From: Bradyrhizobium diazoefficiens
GTDB lineage: Bacteria > Pseudomonadota > Alphaproteobacteria > Rhizobiales > Xanthobacteraceae
NCBI RefSeq assembly: GCF_016616425.1
Contig: NZ_CP067101.1
Coordinates: forward strand, 1 to 64,000
Reading direction: 5' to 3'
Length of the DNA stretch: 64,000 bases
Positions within the stretch are counted from its first letter, which is position 1. Every line of letters starts with the position of its first letter. A model generated the notes under the pieces. That model was not told where the DNA came from and did no database searches. It saw only the letters and a list, made by a program, of their open reading frames with translations. Positions 56,750 through 64,000 of this stretch are shown in pieces. The translations under genes and the position numbers were made by a program.

Positions 56750-57523
56750 TTACCGTTCGACGAACGCCTTCTCGATCACGAAATGGCCGGGCCTGTTGCC
56801 GCTTCCCTCGACGAAGTCGCGGCCTTCGAACATCACCTTCAGCTCTTCGAGCATCGCCGGGCTGCCGCACATCATGATGCGGTCGGTTGCGATGTCGAGC
56901 GGCGACTGCCCGATGTCGTTGAAGATCTGCTCGGAGCTGATGAGGTCGGTGATGCGGCCGCGGTTCTTGAATGGCTCGCGGGTCACCGTCGGATAATACA
57001 CGAGCTTGTCCGCGAGCAGCTCGCCGAACAGCTCGTCCTCGCGCAAGGAAGCGACGAGCTTCTCGCCATAGGCGAGCTCGGAGACCTGGCGGCAGCCATG
57101 CACCAGCACGATGGACTCGAACTGGTCGTACACCTCGGGGTCCTTGATCAGGCTCGCGAACGGCGCAAGGCCCGTCCCGGTCGAGAGCAGCATCAGCCGC
57201 TTGCCGGGAAGCAGATTGTCGGTGATCAGCGTACCGGTCGCCTTGCGGCCGACAAGGATGATGTCACCTTCCTTGATCTTCTGCAGGCGCGAGGTCAGCG
57301 GGCCGTCCTGAACCTTGATCGAGAAGAACTCGAGCTCTTCCTCGTGGTTGGCGCTCGCCATGCTGTAGGCGCGCAGCAGCGGGCGGCCGTCGACCTCGAG
57401 GCCGATCATCGCGAACTGGCCGTTCTGGAAGCGGAAGCCGGTATCGCGTGTCGCGCGGAAGCTGAACAGCGTGTCGGTCCAGTGCTGAACGGAAAGAACC
57501 TTCTCTCGGTAAAACGCGCTCAT
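56750..57523 (-). CDS. fpr: Ferredoxin-NADP(+) reductase
   Basis: 257-residue flavoprotein that transfers electrons between NADPH and ferredoxin or flavodoxin. FAD motif RAYSMASANHEEELEFFSIK, NADP motif LMLLSTGTGLAPFASLIKDP, MMCGSPAMLEELKVMFEGRD, and the C-terminal aromatic/basic end HFVIEKAFVER, as in the short alphaproteobacterial Fpr class. Start 57523 (MSAFYREKVLSVQHW). It is alone in its operon; the 370-base upstream gap to the ATP-grasp gene shows no recognisable gene. Confidence 0.93.
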   Translation of the reverse strand: MSAFYREKVLSVQHWTDTLFSFRATRDTGFRFQNGQFAMIGLEVDGRPLLRAYSMASANHEEELEFFSIKVQDGPLTSRLQKIKEGDIILVGRKATGTLITDNLLPGKRLMLLSTGTGLAPFASLIKDPEVYDQFESIVLVHGCRQVSELAYGEKLVASLREDELFGELLADKLVYYPTVTREPFKNRGRITDLISSEQIFNDIGQSPLDIATDRIMMCGSPAMLEELKVMFEGRDFVEGSGNRPGHFVIEKAFVER

Positions 57524-57893
57524 GATTTTCGATATTCCGAATAATTGCGGCTTTAGGGCAAAGCGCTGCCCGGCCCGTGAAAGGGGGCGGACACCATTGC
57601 CATGGCGGATGATTTCGCGAGTGTGATCTACGCCATTGAGACCAATAATCAACCTCGTTCCCGATGCAATTGATGCCGATCAAACTGGCATTGGCGGCGG
57701 AATTGGTCACATCACCATGAATCTGCTGCCTGGCATGCAGGGAGGGCAATTTCTTTTCCCACCAAGGCTCGATTGCAGCACTTAATTTCCGTGGCGCTCG
57801 CGAGAATTTCATTAAGAATAGCTCTGATTTTCCGCGCGATTGGCGCCTCCGCCCGCGTTTTTGCGGCTTTCGGCGACAGGAACGGCAAAGACA

Positions 57894-58709
57894 ATGGCAA
57901 GCGACTTGGCAAGCGGCGAGCGAATCTTCGTTCAGGCAATCAGGCGCTATTGCGCGGACCACGGCATCGCCGTCGATGTCCGCTCCGGAGGCTGGCTGAT
58001 CGCGATGCGCCGGGGCCAAACCCGCCATTTCGCCTTCGGCTACGACATCGGCGTCAACAGCGCCATCGCGCATCGTCTCGCCAACGACAAATCGGCCACC
58101 GCCGAGGCGCTGGCACTCCAGGACGTGCCCTGCATTCCCCATCACCTCTTCCTCAACCCGAAGCTGGGCAAGAGTGTCGTTGGCGCCATCTGGCGAGATG
58201 CAATGCTCGAACTGCTTCACGACCATCCGCAAGGCGTGGTGGTGAAGCCGAACGAGGGGACATCGGGGCGCGCGGTGTTCAAGGTGACGACGGAGGCGGA
58301 ACTCGACCACGCGGTCGGCGAAGTTTTTTCGATGAGCACCGGGCTCGCGATCTCGCCCTATGTCGCGATCGAGAACGAGGTGCGCGTGGTGCTGCTCGAT
58401 GATGTGCCCCTCGTCGTCTACAGCAAGCAGCGTGGCTCGGACTGGCGGCACAATCTCGATGCCGGCGCAAAGCCGGAACTGATGGAGGACGGCGAGCTTC
58501 GCGCGGCCTGCGCGAAGCTCGCGATCGATGCTGCGCGCGCCATCGGCATCGCCTTTGCGTCAATTGACGTGGTGCGCGTCGACGGAGAGTGGAAAGTGAT
58601 CGAGATCAATTCCGGCGTGATGATGGAGGTGCTGGGGAAGCTGCATCCAGAGCTGGTGCAGGCGACGTATGATGCGGCGCTGGACCGGGTCTTTGGACGA
58701 ATAAGCTGA
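57894..58709 (+). CDS. ATP-grasp family protein (RimK/GshB-like), unassigned
   Basis: 271-residue ligase-fold protein. The ATP-grasp lid has VVVKPNEGTSGRAVFKVTTE (near residues 114-133), and the metal-binding end has WKVIEINSGVMMEVLGKLHP. The N-terminal part, NSAIAHRLANDKSATAEALA then LQDVPCIPHHLFL, is the usual ordering before the grasp domain in cyanophycin synthetase and RimK-like ligases. It should join an amino group to a carboxylate, but nothing nearby suggests a partner. The open frame reaches back to 57840; the ATG at 57894 follows AGGAA. Unknown substrate. Confidence 0.78.
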   Translation: MASDLASGERIFVQAIRRYCADHGIAVDVRSGGWLIAMRRGQTRHFAFGYDIGVNSAIAHRLANDKSATAEALALQDVPCIPHHLFLNPKLGKSVVGAIWRDAMLELLHDHPQGVVVKPNEGTSGRAVFKVTTEAELDHAVGEVFSMSTGLAISPYVAIENEVRVVLLDDVPLVVYSKQRGSDWRHNLDAGAKPELMEDGELRAACAKLAIDAARAIGIAFASIDVVRVDGEWKVIEINSGVMMEVLGKLHPELVQATYDAALDRVFGRIS

Positions 58710-58729
58710 AGCCAGGCGCTCGCTGCAAA

Positions 58730-58810
58730 CCCTTCACCCTTTGTGAAACCCTTCACCCTTTGTGGGAGAAGGTGGCGCGAAGCCACCCTTTCCCACAAGG
58801 GAAGGGGGTG
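58730..58810. repeat. Short direct and inverted repeats
   Basis: CCCTTCACCCTTTGTG occurs twice (58730 and 58750), and the second copy extends into a hairpin of TTTGTGGGA with TCCCACAA around 58759-58799. The 340-base gap otherwise has no gene, although 58990-59049 should carry the oxidoreductase promoter. Confidence 0.6.
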
Positions 58811-59049
58811 CATTGAAATCGCGGCGCGAATTACCGCCACTTGAGCCTAATTGTTCGCGCCCGCGGAATCGTCCATCGCCTCACAGCGACGCAACACGCT
58901 TTGCGTGTGTTCGCGTTGACCGGATATTCCCGTTGTGAAATGGATCGCCGCGATCTAGCCTTCATGCAGCGCACACCGCATGCGACCTGCACGTTTCGCT
59001 TGCGGCGGCTGCATCAATAATCGTCAAGTCGATCAAAGAGGGAAACGCC

Positions 59050-60045
59050 ATGAGCGGCAACGTCAATCGCCAAATTCTGCTGGTCGAAAAGCCCAGCGGC
59101 AAGCTCGGCCCCGAGCACTTCAAGATGGTGGACGGCGCAGTGCCGGAACCGAAGGACGCCTTGCTGCGCGTGCGATACATCTCGCTCGACGCCGCCAACC
59201 GCGCCTGGATGCACGGCGCGACCTATCGCTCCGCAGTCGAAGCCAACAGCGTGATGGCGGGCGGCGCCATTGCGGAGGTGGTCAGCTCGAAGGCGCCGGG
59301 GCTTGCGCCCGGCGACATCGTGTTCGGTGACACCGGCTGGCAGGAATTTGCCGCGGTGGGCGCCAAGCATCTCACCAAGATGCCGAAGCTCGAGCCGATG
59401 ACTCACCTGCTCAGCGTGTTCGGCATCGCTGGCCTCACCGCCTATTTCGGCCTGCTCGAGATCGGCAAGCCGAAGGATGGCGAGACGGTCGTGGTCTCGG
59501 CGGCGGCCGGCTCGGTCGGCTCGATCGTCGGACAGATCGCGAAGATCAAGGGATGCCGCGTGATCGGCATCGCCGGCGGCGCGGACAAATGCAACTGGCT
59601 GACCTCCGAGCTCGGCTTCGATGCCGCGGTGGACTACAAGGACGGCGCGACCTTCAAGGCGTTGCGTGCGGCCGCTCCGAAAGGCATCGACGTCTATTTC
59701 GACAATGTCGGCGGCGACATTCTCGAAGCCTGCCTGCCGCAGATGAACAATTGCGGCCGCATCGCCTGCTGCGGCGCGATCTCGCAATATGACGGCGCGC
59801 CCGCCGCCCATGGCCCGCGCGGCGTGCCGGGACTGATCGTGGTGAAGCGGCTGGTCATGCAAGGCTTCATCGTGATGGACTACATGAAGGAGAGCCAGCG
59901 CGCGCTCGCCGATCTCCAGAGCTGGGTCAAATCCGGCAAGCTGAAGGTGGAGGAGGACATCATCGACGGCCTCGAGAACACGCCGAAGGCGCTGATCGGA
60001 TTGCTCGCGGGCGAGAACCGCGGCAAGCGCATGGTCAGGCTTTGA
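59050..60045 (+). CDS. NADP-dependent MDR oxidoreductase (CurA/prostaglandin-reductase type)
   Basis: 331-residue zinc-free medium-chain reductase, usually reducing alpha,beta-unsaturated carbonyls. It has the NVNRQILLVEKPSGKLGPEH start, GLTAYFGLLEIGKPKDGETV, the cofactor motif VVSAAAGSVGSIVGQIAKIK (near residues 150-169), and VDVYFDNVGGDILEACLPQM-type middle with PKGIDVYFDNVGGDILEAC. Length fits the family (about 330-345). It is flanked by non-related genes. The ATG has GAGGGAAACGCC in front. Confidence 0.92.
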   Translation: MSGNVNRQILLVEKPSGKLGPEHFKMVDGAVPEPKDALLRVRYISLDAANRAWMHGATYRSAVEANSVMAGGAIAEVVSSKAPGLAPGDIVFGDTGWQEFAAVGAKHLTKMPKLEPMTHLLSVFGIAGLTAYFGLLEIGKPKDGETVVVSAAAGSVGSIVGQIAKIKGCRVIGIAGGADKCNWLTSELGFDAAVDYKDGATFKALRAAAPKGIDVYFDNVGGDILEACLPQMNNCGRIACCGAISQYDGAPAAHGPRGVPGLIVVKRLVMQGFIVMDYMKESQRALADLQSWVKSGKLKVEEDIIDGLENTPKALIGLLAGENRGKRMVRL

Positions 60046-60202
60046 CCACGTAACTACGACGCAATTGCGCAGGTGTTATCTCCTTGCGGTAGAGGTCAAA
60101 GAGGCCAATGATATCGCACGCGGGCGCATCACTCGCGACGATTGCGATTGCATCACATTCTGGGAATCGTCGGCGTTGCCGGCGAGGTAGGGAAGCGTTC
60201 GG

Positions 60203-61039
60203 ATGTTCAACACGTTGAAGCATGCATCAGTGCGCACGGCGTTGCTGGCGGCGACGCTCTTCGCAACTGCAACCGGCGCGTTCGCGCAAGCGCCGACCGA
60301 GGCTCAGAAGGGCGCGATCCGGTCGGCATGCCGCTCGGACTTCGTGGCGCACTGCGCGAGTGTCACGCCAGGCGGCGTAGAAGCGTATCAATGCCTGAAG
60401 AAGAACATGTCGAGCCTGTCATCGGGATGCCAGACCGCGGTTCGCGCAGTCGAGCCTGCGGCGGCCCCGAAGACCGAAGCGGCGCCCGCCGCGCCGAAGA
60501 CCGAGGCTGCGCCCAAGATGGAGGCGGCCCCCGCCGCACCGAAAGCTGAATCCGTCCCCGTTGCAAAGCCCGCCGCCGCACCGGCGCCAAAGGCGGCTGC
60601 GGCCAAGCAACCGGGCAGCGCGGCGATTGCGGCGGTCAAGGGCGCGTGCCGCACCGATTATCCCAAGGTGTGCGCCAGCGTGCCGCCGGGCAGCGCGGCC
60701 GCGCTTGAATGCCTGGGGAAGAACAAGGCCAGGATTTCCGCGGTCTGCGCGAAGGCCGTGAGCGCGGCAGCCGGCGGAGCTGCAGCAACCGCGGCGCCCG
60801 CGGGCGGAGCTCCTGCGGCTGCAGCGGCACCGGCGGCCGCACCAACCACGATCGTCCTGCGACCGTTGCGGCCGCGCGAGGAGCTGTTCATCGCCAGATC
60901 GGCCTGCGGCAGCGATATCCGCACACTCTGTGCCGGCGTGGCGCCGGGCGGCGGCCGCATCGCGCAATGTCTTTCCAACGGGGCGGCATCGCTCTCGCCG
61001 GCCTGCAGGAACGTGCTGGCACCGTTCGCGGCGCGATGA
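60203..61039 (+). CDS. Secreted protein with three cysteine-rich repeats
   Basis: 278-residue protein. Signal peptide MFNTLKHASVRTALLAATLF then ATATGAFAQ. Three repeats share the spacing C-x7-C-x12-C-x11-C: residues about 43-76 (ACRSDFVAHCASVTPGG), 149-182 (ACRTDYPKVCASVPPGS) and 234-267 (ACGSDIRTLCAGVAPGG). This is the cysteine-rich GLG1-type repeat found in animal Golgi proteins and in many rhizobial secreted proteins. Pro/Ala linkers (KTEAAPAAPKTEAAPKMEA and others) join the repeats. All twelve cysteines probably form disulfides. The role is unknown, perhaps in the envelope or in metal binding. Confidence 0.85.
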   Translation: MFNTLKHASVRTALLAATLFATATGAFAQAPTEAQKGAIRSACRSDFVAHCASVTPGGVEAYQCLKKNMSSLSSGCQTAVRAVEPAAAPKTEAAPAAPKTEAAPKMEAAPAAPKAESVPVAKPAAAPAPKAAAAKQPGSAAIAAVKGACRTDYPKVCASVPPGSAAALECLGKNKARISAVCAKAVSAAAGGAAATAAPAGGAPAAAAAPAAAPTTIVLRPLRPREELFIARSACGSDIRTLCAGVAPGGGRIAQCLSNGAASLSPACRNVLAPFAAR

Positions 61040-61043
61040 AACA

Positions 61044-61059
61044 GCGCGCGCGCGCGCGC
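61044..61059. repeat. (GC)8 simple repeat
   Basis: Sixteen bases of strictly alternating G and C right after the cysteine-rich protein gene. Such tracts can form Z-DNA and are prone to slippage. Confidence 0.8.
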
Positions 61060-61158
61060 AACAATGGTTGGCTGCGTGGAAATGAATTCCCGCGCGCCTG
61101 CGGCGACAAACCTTTTGCAAGGATCCGATTTCCATCACGACCAGACCGGGAGGACAAC

Positions 61159-61374
61159 ATGCGTTCGTTGCTGCTCGTTGCTTCTGCGCTCCTCGCCTTC
61201 GGAGCGACCATGACCTTCGAGGCCGCCGATGCCAATGCAGTGGTGTGCGCCCGCGGCGTCCATCGTGCCGGATGCGCCGCAGCGAACGCCGCTGTCGTGG
61301 TCCGCAAGCCGGTTCCGGTCGTCCGCTGCACCCGGGTGCTGGTGAATGGGGTCTACGTGAAACGCTGCGTCTGA
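61159..61374 (+). CDS. Small secreted protein
   Basis: 71-residue protein with a signal peptide (MRSLLLVASALLAFGATMTF then EAADANA) and a short mature part that has four cysteines (VVCARGVHRAGC, VVRCTRVLVNGVYVKRC). GGGAGGAC lies in front of the ATG. The frame is open upstream as a shadow of the previous gene. Such very small proteins with the ending NGVYVKRC are common in Bradyrhizobium, but have no known function. It is 120 bases after the cysteine-rich gene. Confidence 0.8.
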   Translation: MRSLLLVASALLAFGATMTFEAADANAVVCARGVHRAGCAAANAAVVVRKPVPVVRCTRVLVNGVYVKRCV

Positions 61375-61530
61375 CGCGTGAATAGCCAAGCCGGCGCGGT
61401 TTGGTTATGATTCGGCCCTAACGGTTTCGGACGCGCGCAAAACGTGTGTCCGACGATGAGTTTCGGTGCGCCCGCGCGTTGGCGATAATTCCGCTGGCGC
61501 CGGACGCCGGAGCACATTAGTCTACCCCTA

Positions 61531-61548
61531 GATAGTGAGTATACTGTC
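61531..61548. promoter_or_regulatory. Imperfect dyad upstream of the aromatic-CoA operon
   Basis: GATAGT (61531-61536) and ACTGTC (61543-61548) form a 5-of-6 inverted repeat with the palindrome AGTATACT (61538-61545) inside, 18 bases before the monooxygenase TTG start. It would fit a MarR- or TetR-type operator. Confidence 0.45.
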
Positions 61549-61565
61549 AATCAGGGAGGCAGACG

Positions 61566-62705
61566 TTGCGGATCGCCGTGATTGGCGGGGGGCCCGGTGG
61601 GCTCTATTTCGCCTATCTCTGGAAGAAGCGTCACCCCGAGGATCAGGTCGACCTGTTCGAACAGAACCCGGCCGATGCGACCTGGGGTTTTGGCGTCGTG
61701 TTCTCCGACCAGGCGCTGGAGTTCCTGCGTGCCGACGACCCGGAGACGGCCGACGCGATCGCACCGCATATGGAGAGCTGGGAGAACATCACGCTGAACC
61801 TCGGCGGCGACAGCGTCGCCATCGACGGGGTCGGCTTCTCCTCGATCGGGCGGCTGGAACTACTGAAATTCCTGCAGCAGCGCGCGCTCGATGCCGGCGT
61901 CACGCCGCGCTTCGACACGCAGATTCATGCTATCGACCAGCTCGGCGGCCATGATTTGATCGTCGCCGCCGACGGCTTGAACTCGCTGGTGCGCCGCACC
62001 TTCGAAGGCGATTTCGGCACCTCGCTGTCCTACTCCTCCAACAAGTTCGTCTGGTACGGCACCTCGAAGCGCTTCGACACGCTGTCACAGACCTTCGTGA
62101 AGACCGACCGCGGCGCCTTCAACGCCCATCACTACCGCTACTCGCCGATCATGAGCACCTTCCTGGTCGAATGCGACCACGCGACGTGGCAGGCCTATGG
62201 CTTCGCCTACAAGGATCTCGAGCAGTCCAAGGGCGTCTGCGAGGAGGTGTTCGCGGACACGCTCGGCGGTCACTGCCTGGTCTCCAACAAATCGGTCTGG
62301 CGCAATTTCCCCTGGGTCTGGAACGAGCACTGGTCGTTCAAGAACATGGTGCTGCTTGGGGACGCCCTGCACTCGACACATTTCTCGATCGGCTCGGGCA
62401 CGCGGCTCGCGATCGAAGACGCCATTGCGCTGGTCAAGGCGCTGGAATCGGACGCGCATCTTGCGACTGCCCTGCACCGCTACCAGGCTGCACGAAAGCC
62501 GGTGGTGCAGAAGCTCGTCAATGCCGCGCGCACCTCGGCGTTCTGGTACGAGCATTTCGCTCAGCACATGAAGCTCGACCTGATGGACTTCGCCTACAGC
62601 TACATCACCCGCTCCGGCCGCATCGACGATTCCCGGCTGCGCGCGATGTCGCCGGGCTTCATGGCCCGCTACGAGGCGGCCAGGAACGGCGGAGATGCGG
62701 CATGA
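61566..62705 (+). CDS. FAD-dependent aromatic-CoA monooxygenase (salicylyl-CoA 5-hydroxylase-like)
   Basis: 379-residue flavoprotein hydroxylase. The N-terminal dinucleotide motif is AVIGGGPGGLYFAYLWKKRH (residues 4-23), the middle has DLIVAADGLNSLVRRTF, and the C-terminal FAD motif is NMVLLGDALHSTHFSIGSGT (near 260-279). This pattern is that of salicylyl-CoA 5-hydroxylase and the hydroxylase half of 2-aminobenzoyl-CoA monooxygenase. It is directly coupled (ATGA) to a benzoate-CoA-ligase-like gene, which fits CoA-thioester-based hydroxylation of an aromatic acid. The TTG start has GGGAGG in front. Substrate between salicylate, anthranilate and related acids is not settled. Confidence 0.85.
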   Translation: MRIAVIGGGPGGLYFAYLWKKRHPEDQVDLFEQNPADATWGFGVVFSDQALEFLRADDPETADAIAPHMESWENITLNLGGDSVAIDGVGFSSIGRLELLKFLQQRALDAGVTPRFDTQIHAIDQLGGHDLIVAADGLNSLVRRTFEGDFGTSLSYSSNKFVWYGTSKRFDTLSQTFVKTDRGAFNAHHYRYSPIMSTFLVECDHATWQAYGFAYKDLEQSKGVCEEVFADTLGGHCLVSNKSVWRNFPWVWNEHWSFKNMVLLGDALHSTHFSIGSGTRLAIEDAIALVKALESDAHLATALHRYQAARKPVVQKLVNAARTSAFWYEHFAQHMKLDLMDFAYSYITRSGRIDDSRLRAMSPGFMARYEAARNGGDAA

Positions 62706-64000
62706 GCAACGAGATCCGCGACCAAGTGCCCGCCGATAGCGAGGGGGCGCGCGAGATCGGCTTTGTGGTTCCGCAAGCTTACAACGCCAGCCGGGTGCTG
62801 TTCGACAATCTCGGCAAAGGCCGCGGCGGCAAGCTCGCGCTCATCGGGCCGGCAGGCTCGCGGACCTATGCCGAACTCTGCGAGGAGGCCTGCCGCTGGG
62901 GCAACGGGTTTGCCTCGCTCGGCCTGAGGCGCGGCGACCGCGTGCTGCTGTTCCTCGACGATACCCCGGCCTACCCGGCGGCGTTCTTCGGCGCGGTGCG
63001 CGCCGGCTTCGTGCCGCTTCTGATCAACACGCTGACACCTCCGGACCTGCTGCAATTCTATCTCGCCGATTCCGGGGCCGCCGTTGCGGTGGCGGATGCC
63101 GAGTTCTGTGCCCGCTTCAACGCAGAGGCCTGCAAGGATACGAGCCTGCGTACGCTGATCGTCGTCAATGGCGCGGTGGGCGATCACGCCGCACCGAAGG
63201 CGGTCGCGGCGGAAAGCTGGCTCGAGCAATTTCCGGCCGAACTGCCCGAAGCGGACACGCATCGCAACGAGATGGCGTTCTGGATGTACTCCTCCGGCTC
63301 GACCGGCCGGCCAAAGGGCATCGTTCATCTCCAGCACGACATGGCCTATAGCGAGGCTGCCTTTGCGCGGAACGTGTTGCAGCTGACGCCTGACGACGTC
63401 TGCTTCTCGGTGCCGAAAATCTTCTTCGCCTACGGCTTCGGCAATTCCGTCACTTTCCCGTTCTCGGCGGGCGCCGCAACGCTGCTGCTGCCGGGCCAGC
63501 CTAAGCCCGCCGCCATCTTCGCGGCCATCGAGCAGTATAAGCCAACGGTCTTCTTCGGCTTGCCGACGCTCTACACCTCGCTGACCAAGGCCGAAGGCGC
63601 GCAACGGACGAACTTCTCGTCCTTGCGCATGTCGCTTTCCGCGGCCGAGGTGCTCTCGGCCGAAGTCTTCAACGGCTGGAAGACGCTCACCGGCCTCGAG
63701 ATCGTCGAAGGCCTCGGCTCGACCGAGGTGCTGCACATCTATCTCTCCAATAGGCCAGAGCGGAAGAAGCTCGGCGCCGCCGGCCTGCGCGTGCCCGGCT
63801 ACGAGGTCGCGCTTCGCGACAAGGACGGCCGCGACGTCGGCGACGACGAGGAAGGCATCTTGTGGGTGCGCGGCGATTCCAACACCCCGCTGTACTGGAA
63901 CCGGCCGGACAAATCCGCCGAGACCATTCGCGAGGGCGGCTGGATTTACACCGGCGACCGCTTCGTGCGCGATGCCGACGGCTTCCACTTCTTCCGCGGC
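62702..64000 (+). CDS. Benzoate-CoA ligase family protein, C-terminal part beyond window
   Basis: At least 433 residues of an ANL-superfamily acid-CoA ligase; the gene continues past the window end. AMP-binding motif is WMYSSGSTGRPKGIVHLQHD (near residues 196-215), later GLPTLYTSL and EGLGSTEVLHIYLSN (A5-type), GGWIYTGDRFVRDADGFHFF (A7-A8 region). The N-terminal start ANDFVVPQAYNA-like (GFVVPQAYNASRVLFDNL) is characteristic for benzoate/2-aminobenzoate-CoA ligases. It should form aryl-CoA from aromatic acid, ATP and CoA for the monooxygenase upstream, to which it is coupled by ATGA. Confidence 0.93.
   Translation, partial: MSNEIRDQVPADSEGAREIGFVVPQAYNASRVLFDNLGKGRGGKLALIGPAGSRTYAELCEEACRWGNGFASLGLRRGDRVLLFLDDTPAYPAAFFGAVRAGFVPLLINTLTPPDLLQFYLADSGAAVAVADAEFCARFNAEACKDTSLRTLIVVNGAVGDHAAPKAVAAESWLEQFPAELPEADTHRNEMAFWMYSSGSTGRPKGIVHLQHDMAYSEAAFARNVLQLTPDDVCFSVPKIFFAYGFGNSVTFPFSAGAATLLLPGQPKPAAIFAAIEQYKPTVFFGLPTLYTSLTKAEGAQRTNFSSLRMSLSAAEVLSAEVFNGWKTLTGLEIVEGLGSTEVLHIYLSNRPERKKLGAAGLRVPGYEVALRDKDGRDVGDDEEGILWVRGDSNTPLYWNRPDKSAETIREGGWIYTGDRFVRDADGFHFFRG

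Overview
The window is a 64 kb piece of a GC-rich alphaproteobacterial chromosome, most likely Bradyrhizobium or a close relative in the Nitrobacteraceae. The reasons are the pckA / chvI / chvG / short hprK / manX-type EIIA / ptsH neighbourhood, a PodJ-like polarity protein with Sel1 repeats, a long-chain lepA of the alphaproteobacterial type, an Omp25-OprB fused porin, and many of the intergenic palindromes that are scattered through these genomes. No rRNA, tRNA, CRISPR array, transposase, integrase or prophage gene was recognised. These assignments come from reading the sequence and the translated proteins; no database search was run.

Layout. 1-2.4 kb: start of an acyl-CoA dehydrogenase gene (cut by the window edge), a SnoaL/NTF2-like protein and a PadR regulator with an operator-like palindrome. 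2.7-6.1 kb: the PodJ-like protein. 6.5-8.2 kb: a TauE/SafE permease coupled to a TIGR02186-type membrane-anchored periplasmic protein. 8.2-10.9 kb: MBL-fold hydrolase, EamA exporter and a divergent LysR regulator. 11-16.6 kb: carbon storage and gluconeogenesis (glycogen phosphorylase, thioesterase, PEP carboxykinase). 16.9-17.3 kb: a broken secreted TPR gene. 17.3-22.4 kb: HugZ-like protein, then chvI-chvG-hprK-EIIA(Man)-HPr, a two-component system joined to a regulatory PTS. 22.4-26 kb: GT39-type glycosyltransferase and lepA.

26-30.3 kb is a small accessory patch between lepA and an amidase: a PemK/MazF-like toxin remnant, a MITE-like palindrome, an isochorismatase-like hydrolase, a P-loop kinase, a weak hypothetical ORF and a GNAT acetyltransferase. 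30.4-35.4 kb: flavin monooxygenase, MepA endopeptidase, modABC and a PepSY-like protein. 35.6-41.2 kb: K+/H+ antiporter, methionine aminopeptidase, AdaA-like regulator, EamA exporter, radC. 41.2-44.3 kb is an islet (CadC-like regulator and divergent O-methyltransferase) flanked by radC 3' ends, one intact and one frameshifted. 44.7-49.8 kb: a minus-strand run made of a NMT1-like ABC importer, a 2-hydroxyacid dehydrogenase, a double-domain AprI/Inh protein and a hypothetical protein, several of them overlapping. 49.9-58.7 kb: creatininase-like hydrolase, fused porin, CNNM/CorC protein, FMN-binding glutamate-synthase-like protein, ferredoxin-NADP reductase and an ATP-grasp protein. 59-64 kb: MDR oxidoreductase, a triple cysteine-rich-repeat secreted protein, a tiny secreted protein, and the start of an aromatic acyl-CoA operon (FAD monooxygenase plus benzoate-CoA-ligase-like enzyme, cut by the window end).

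No clearly new multigene defence or mobile system is visible. The best candidates for follow-up are the radC-bounded islet, the ABC/AprI-Inh/2-hydroxyacid dehydrogenase operon, the two-barrel porin, the orphan ATP-grasp gene, and the identical 26-bp element found at 1593 and 26021.
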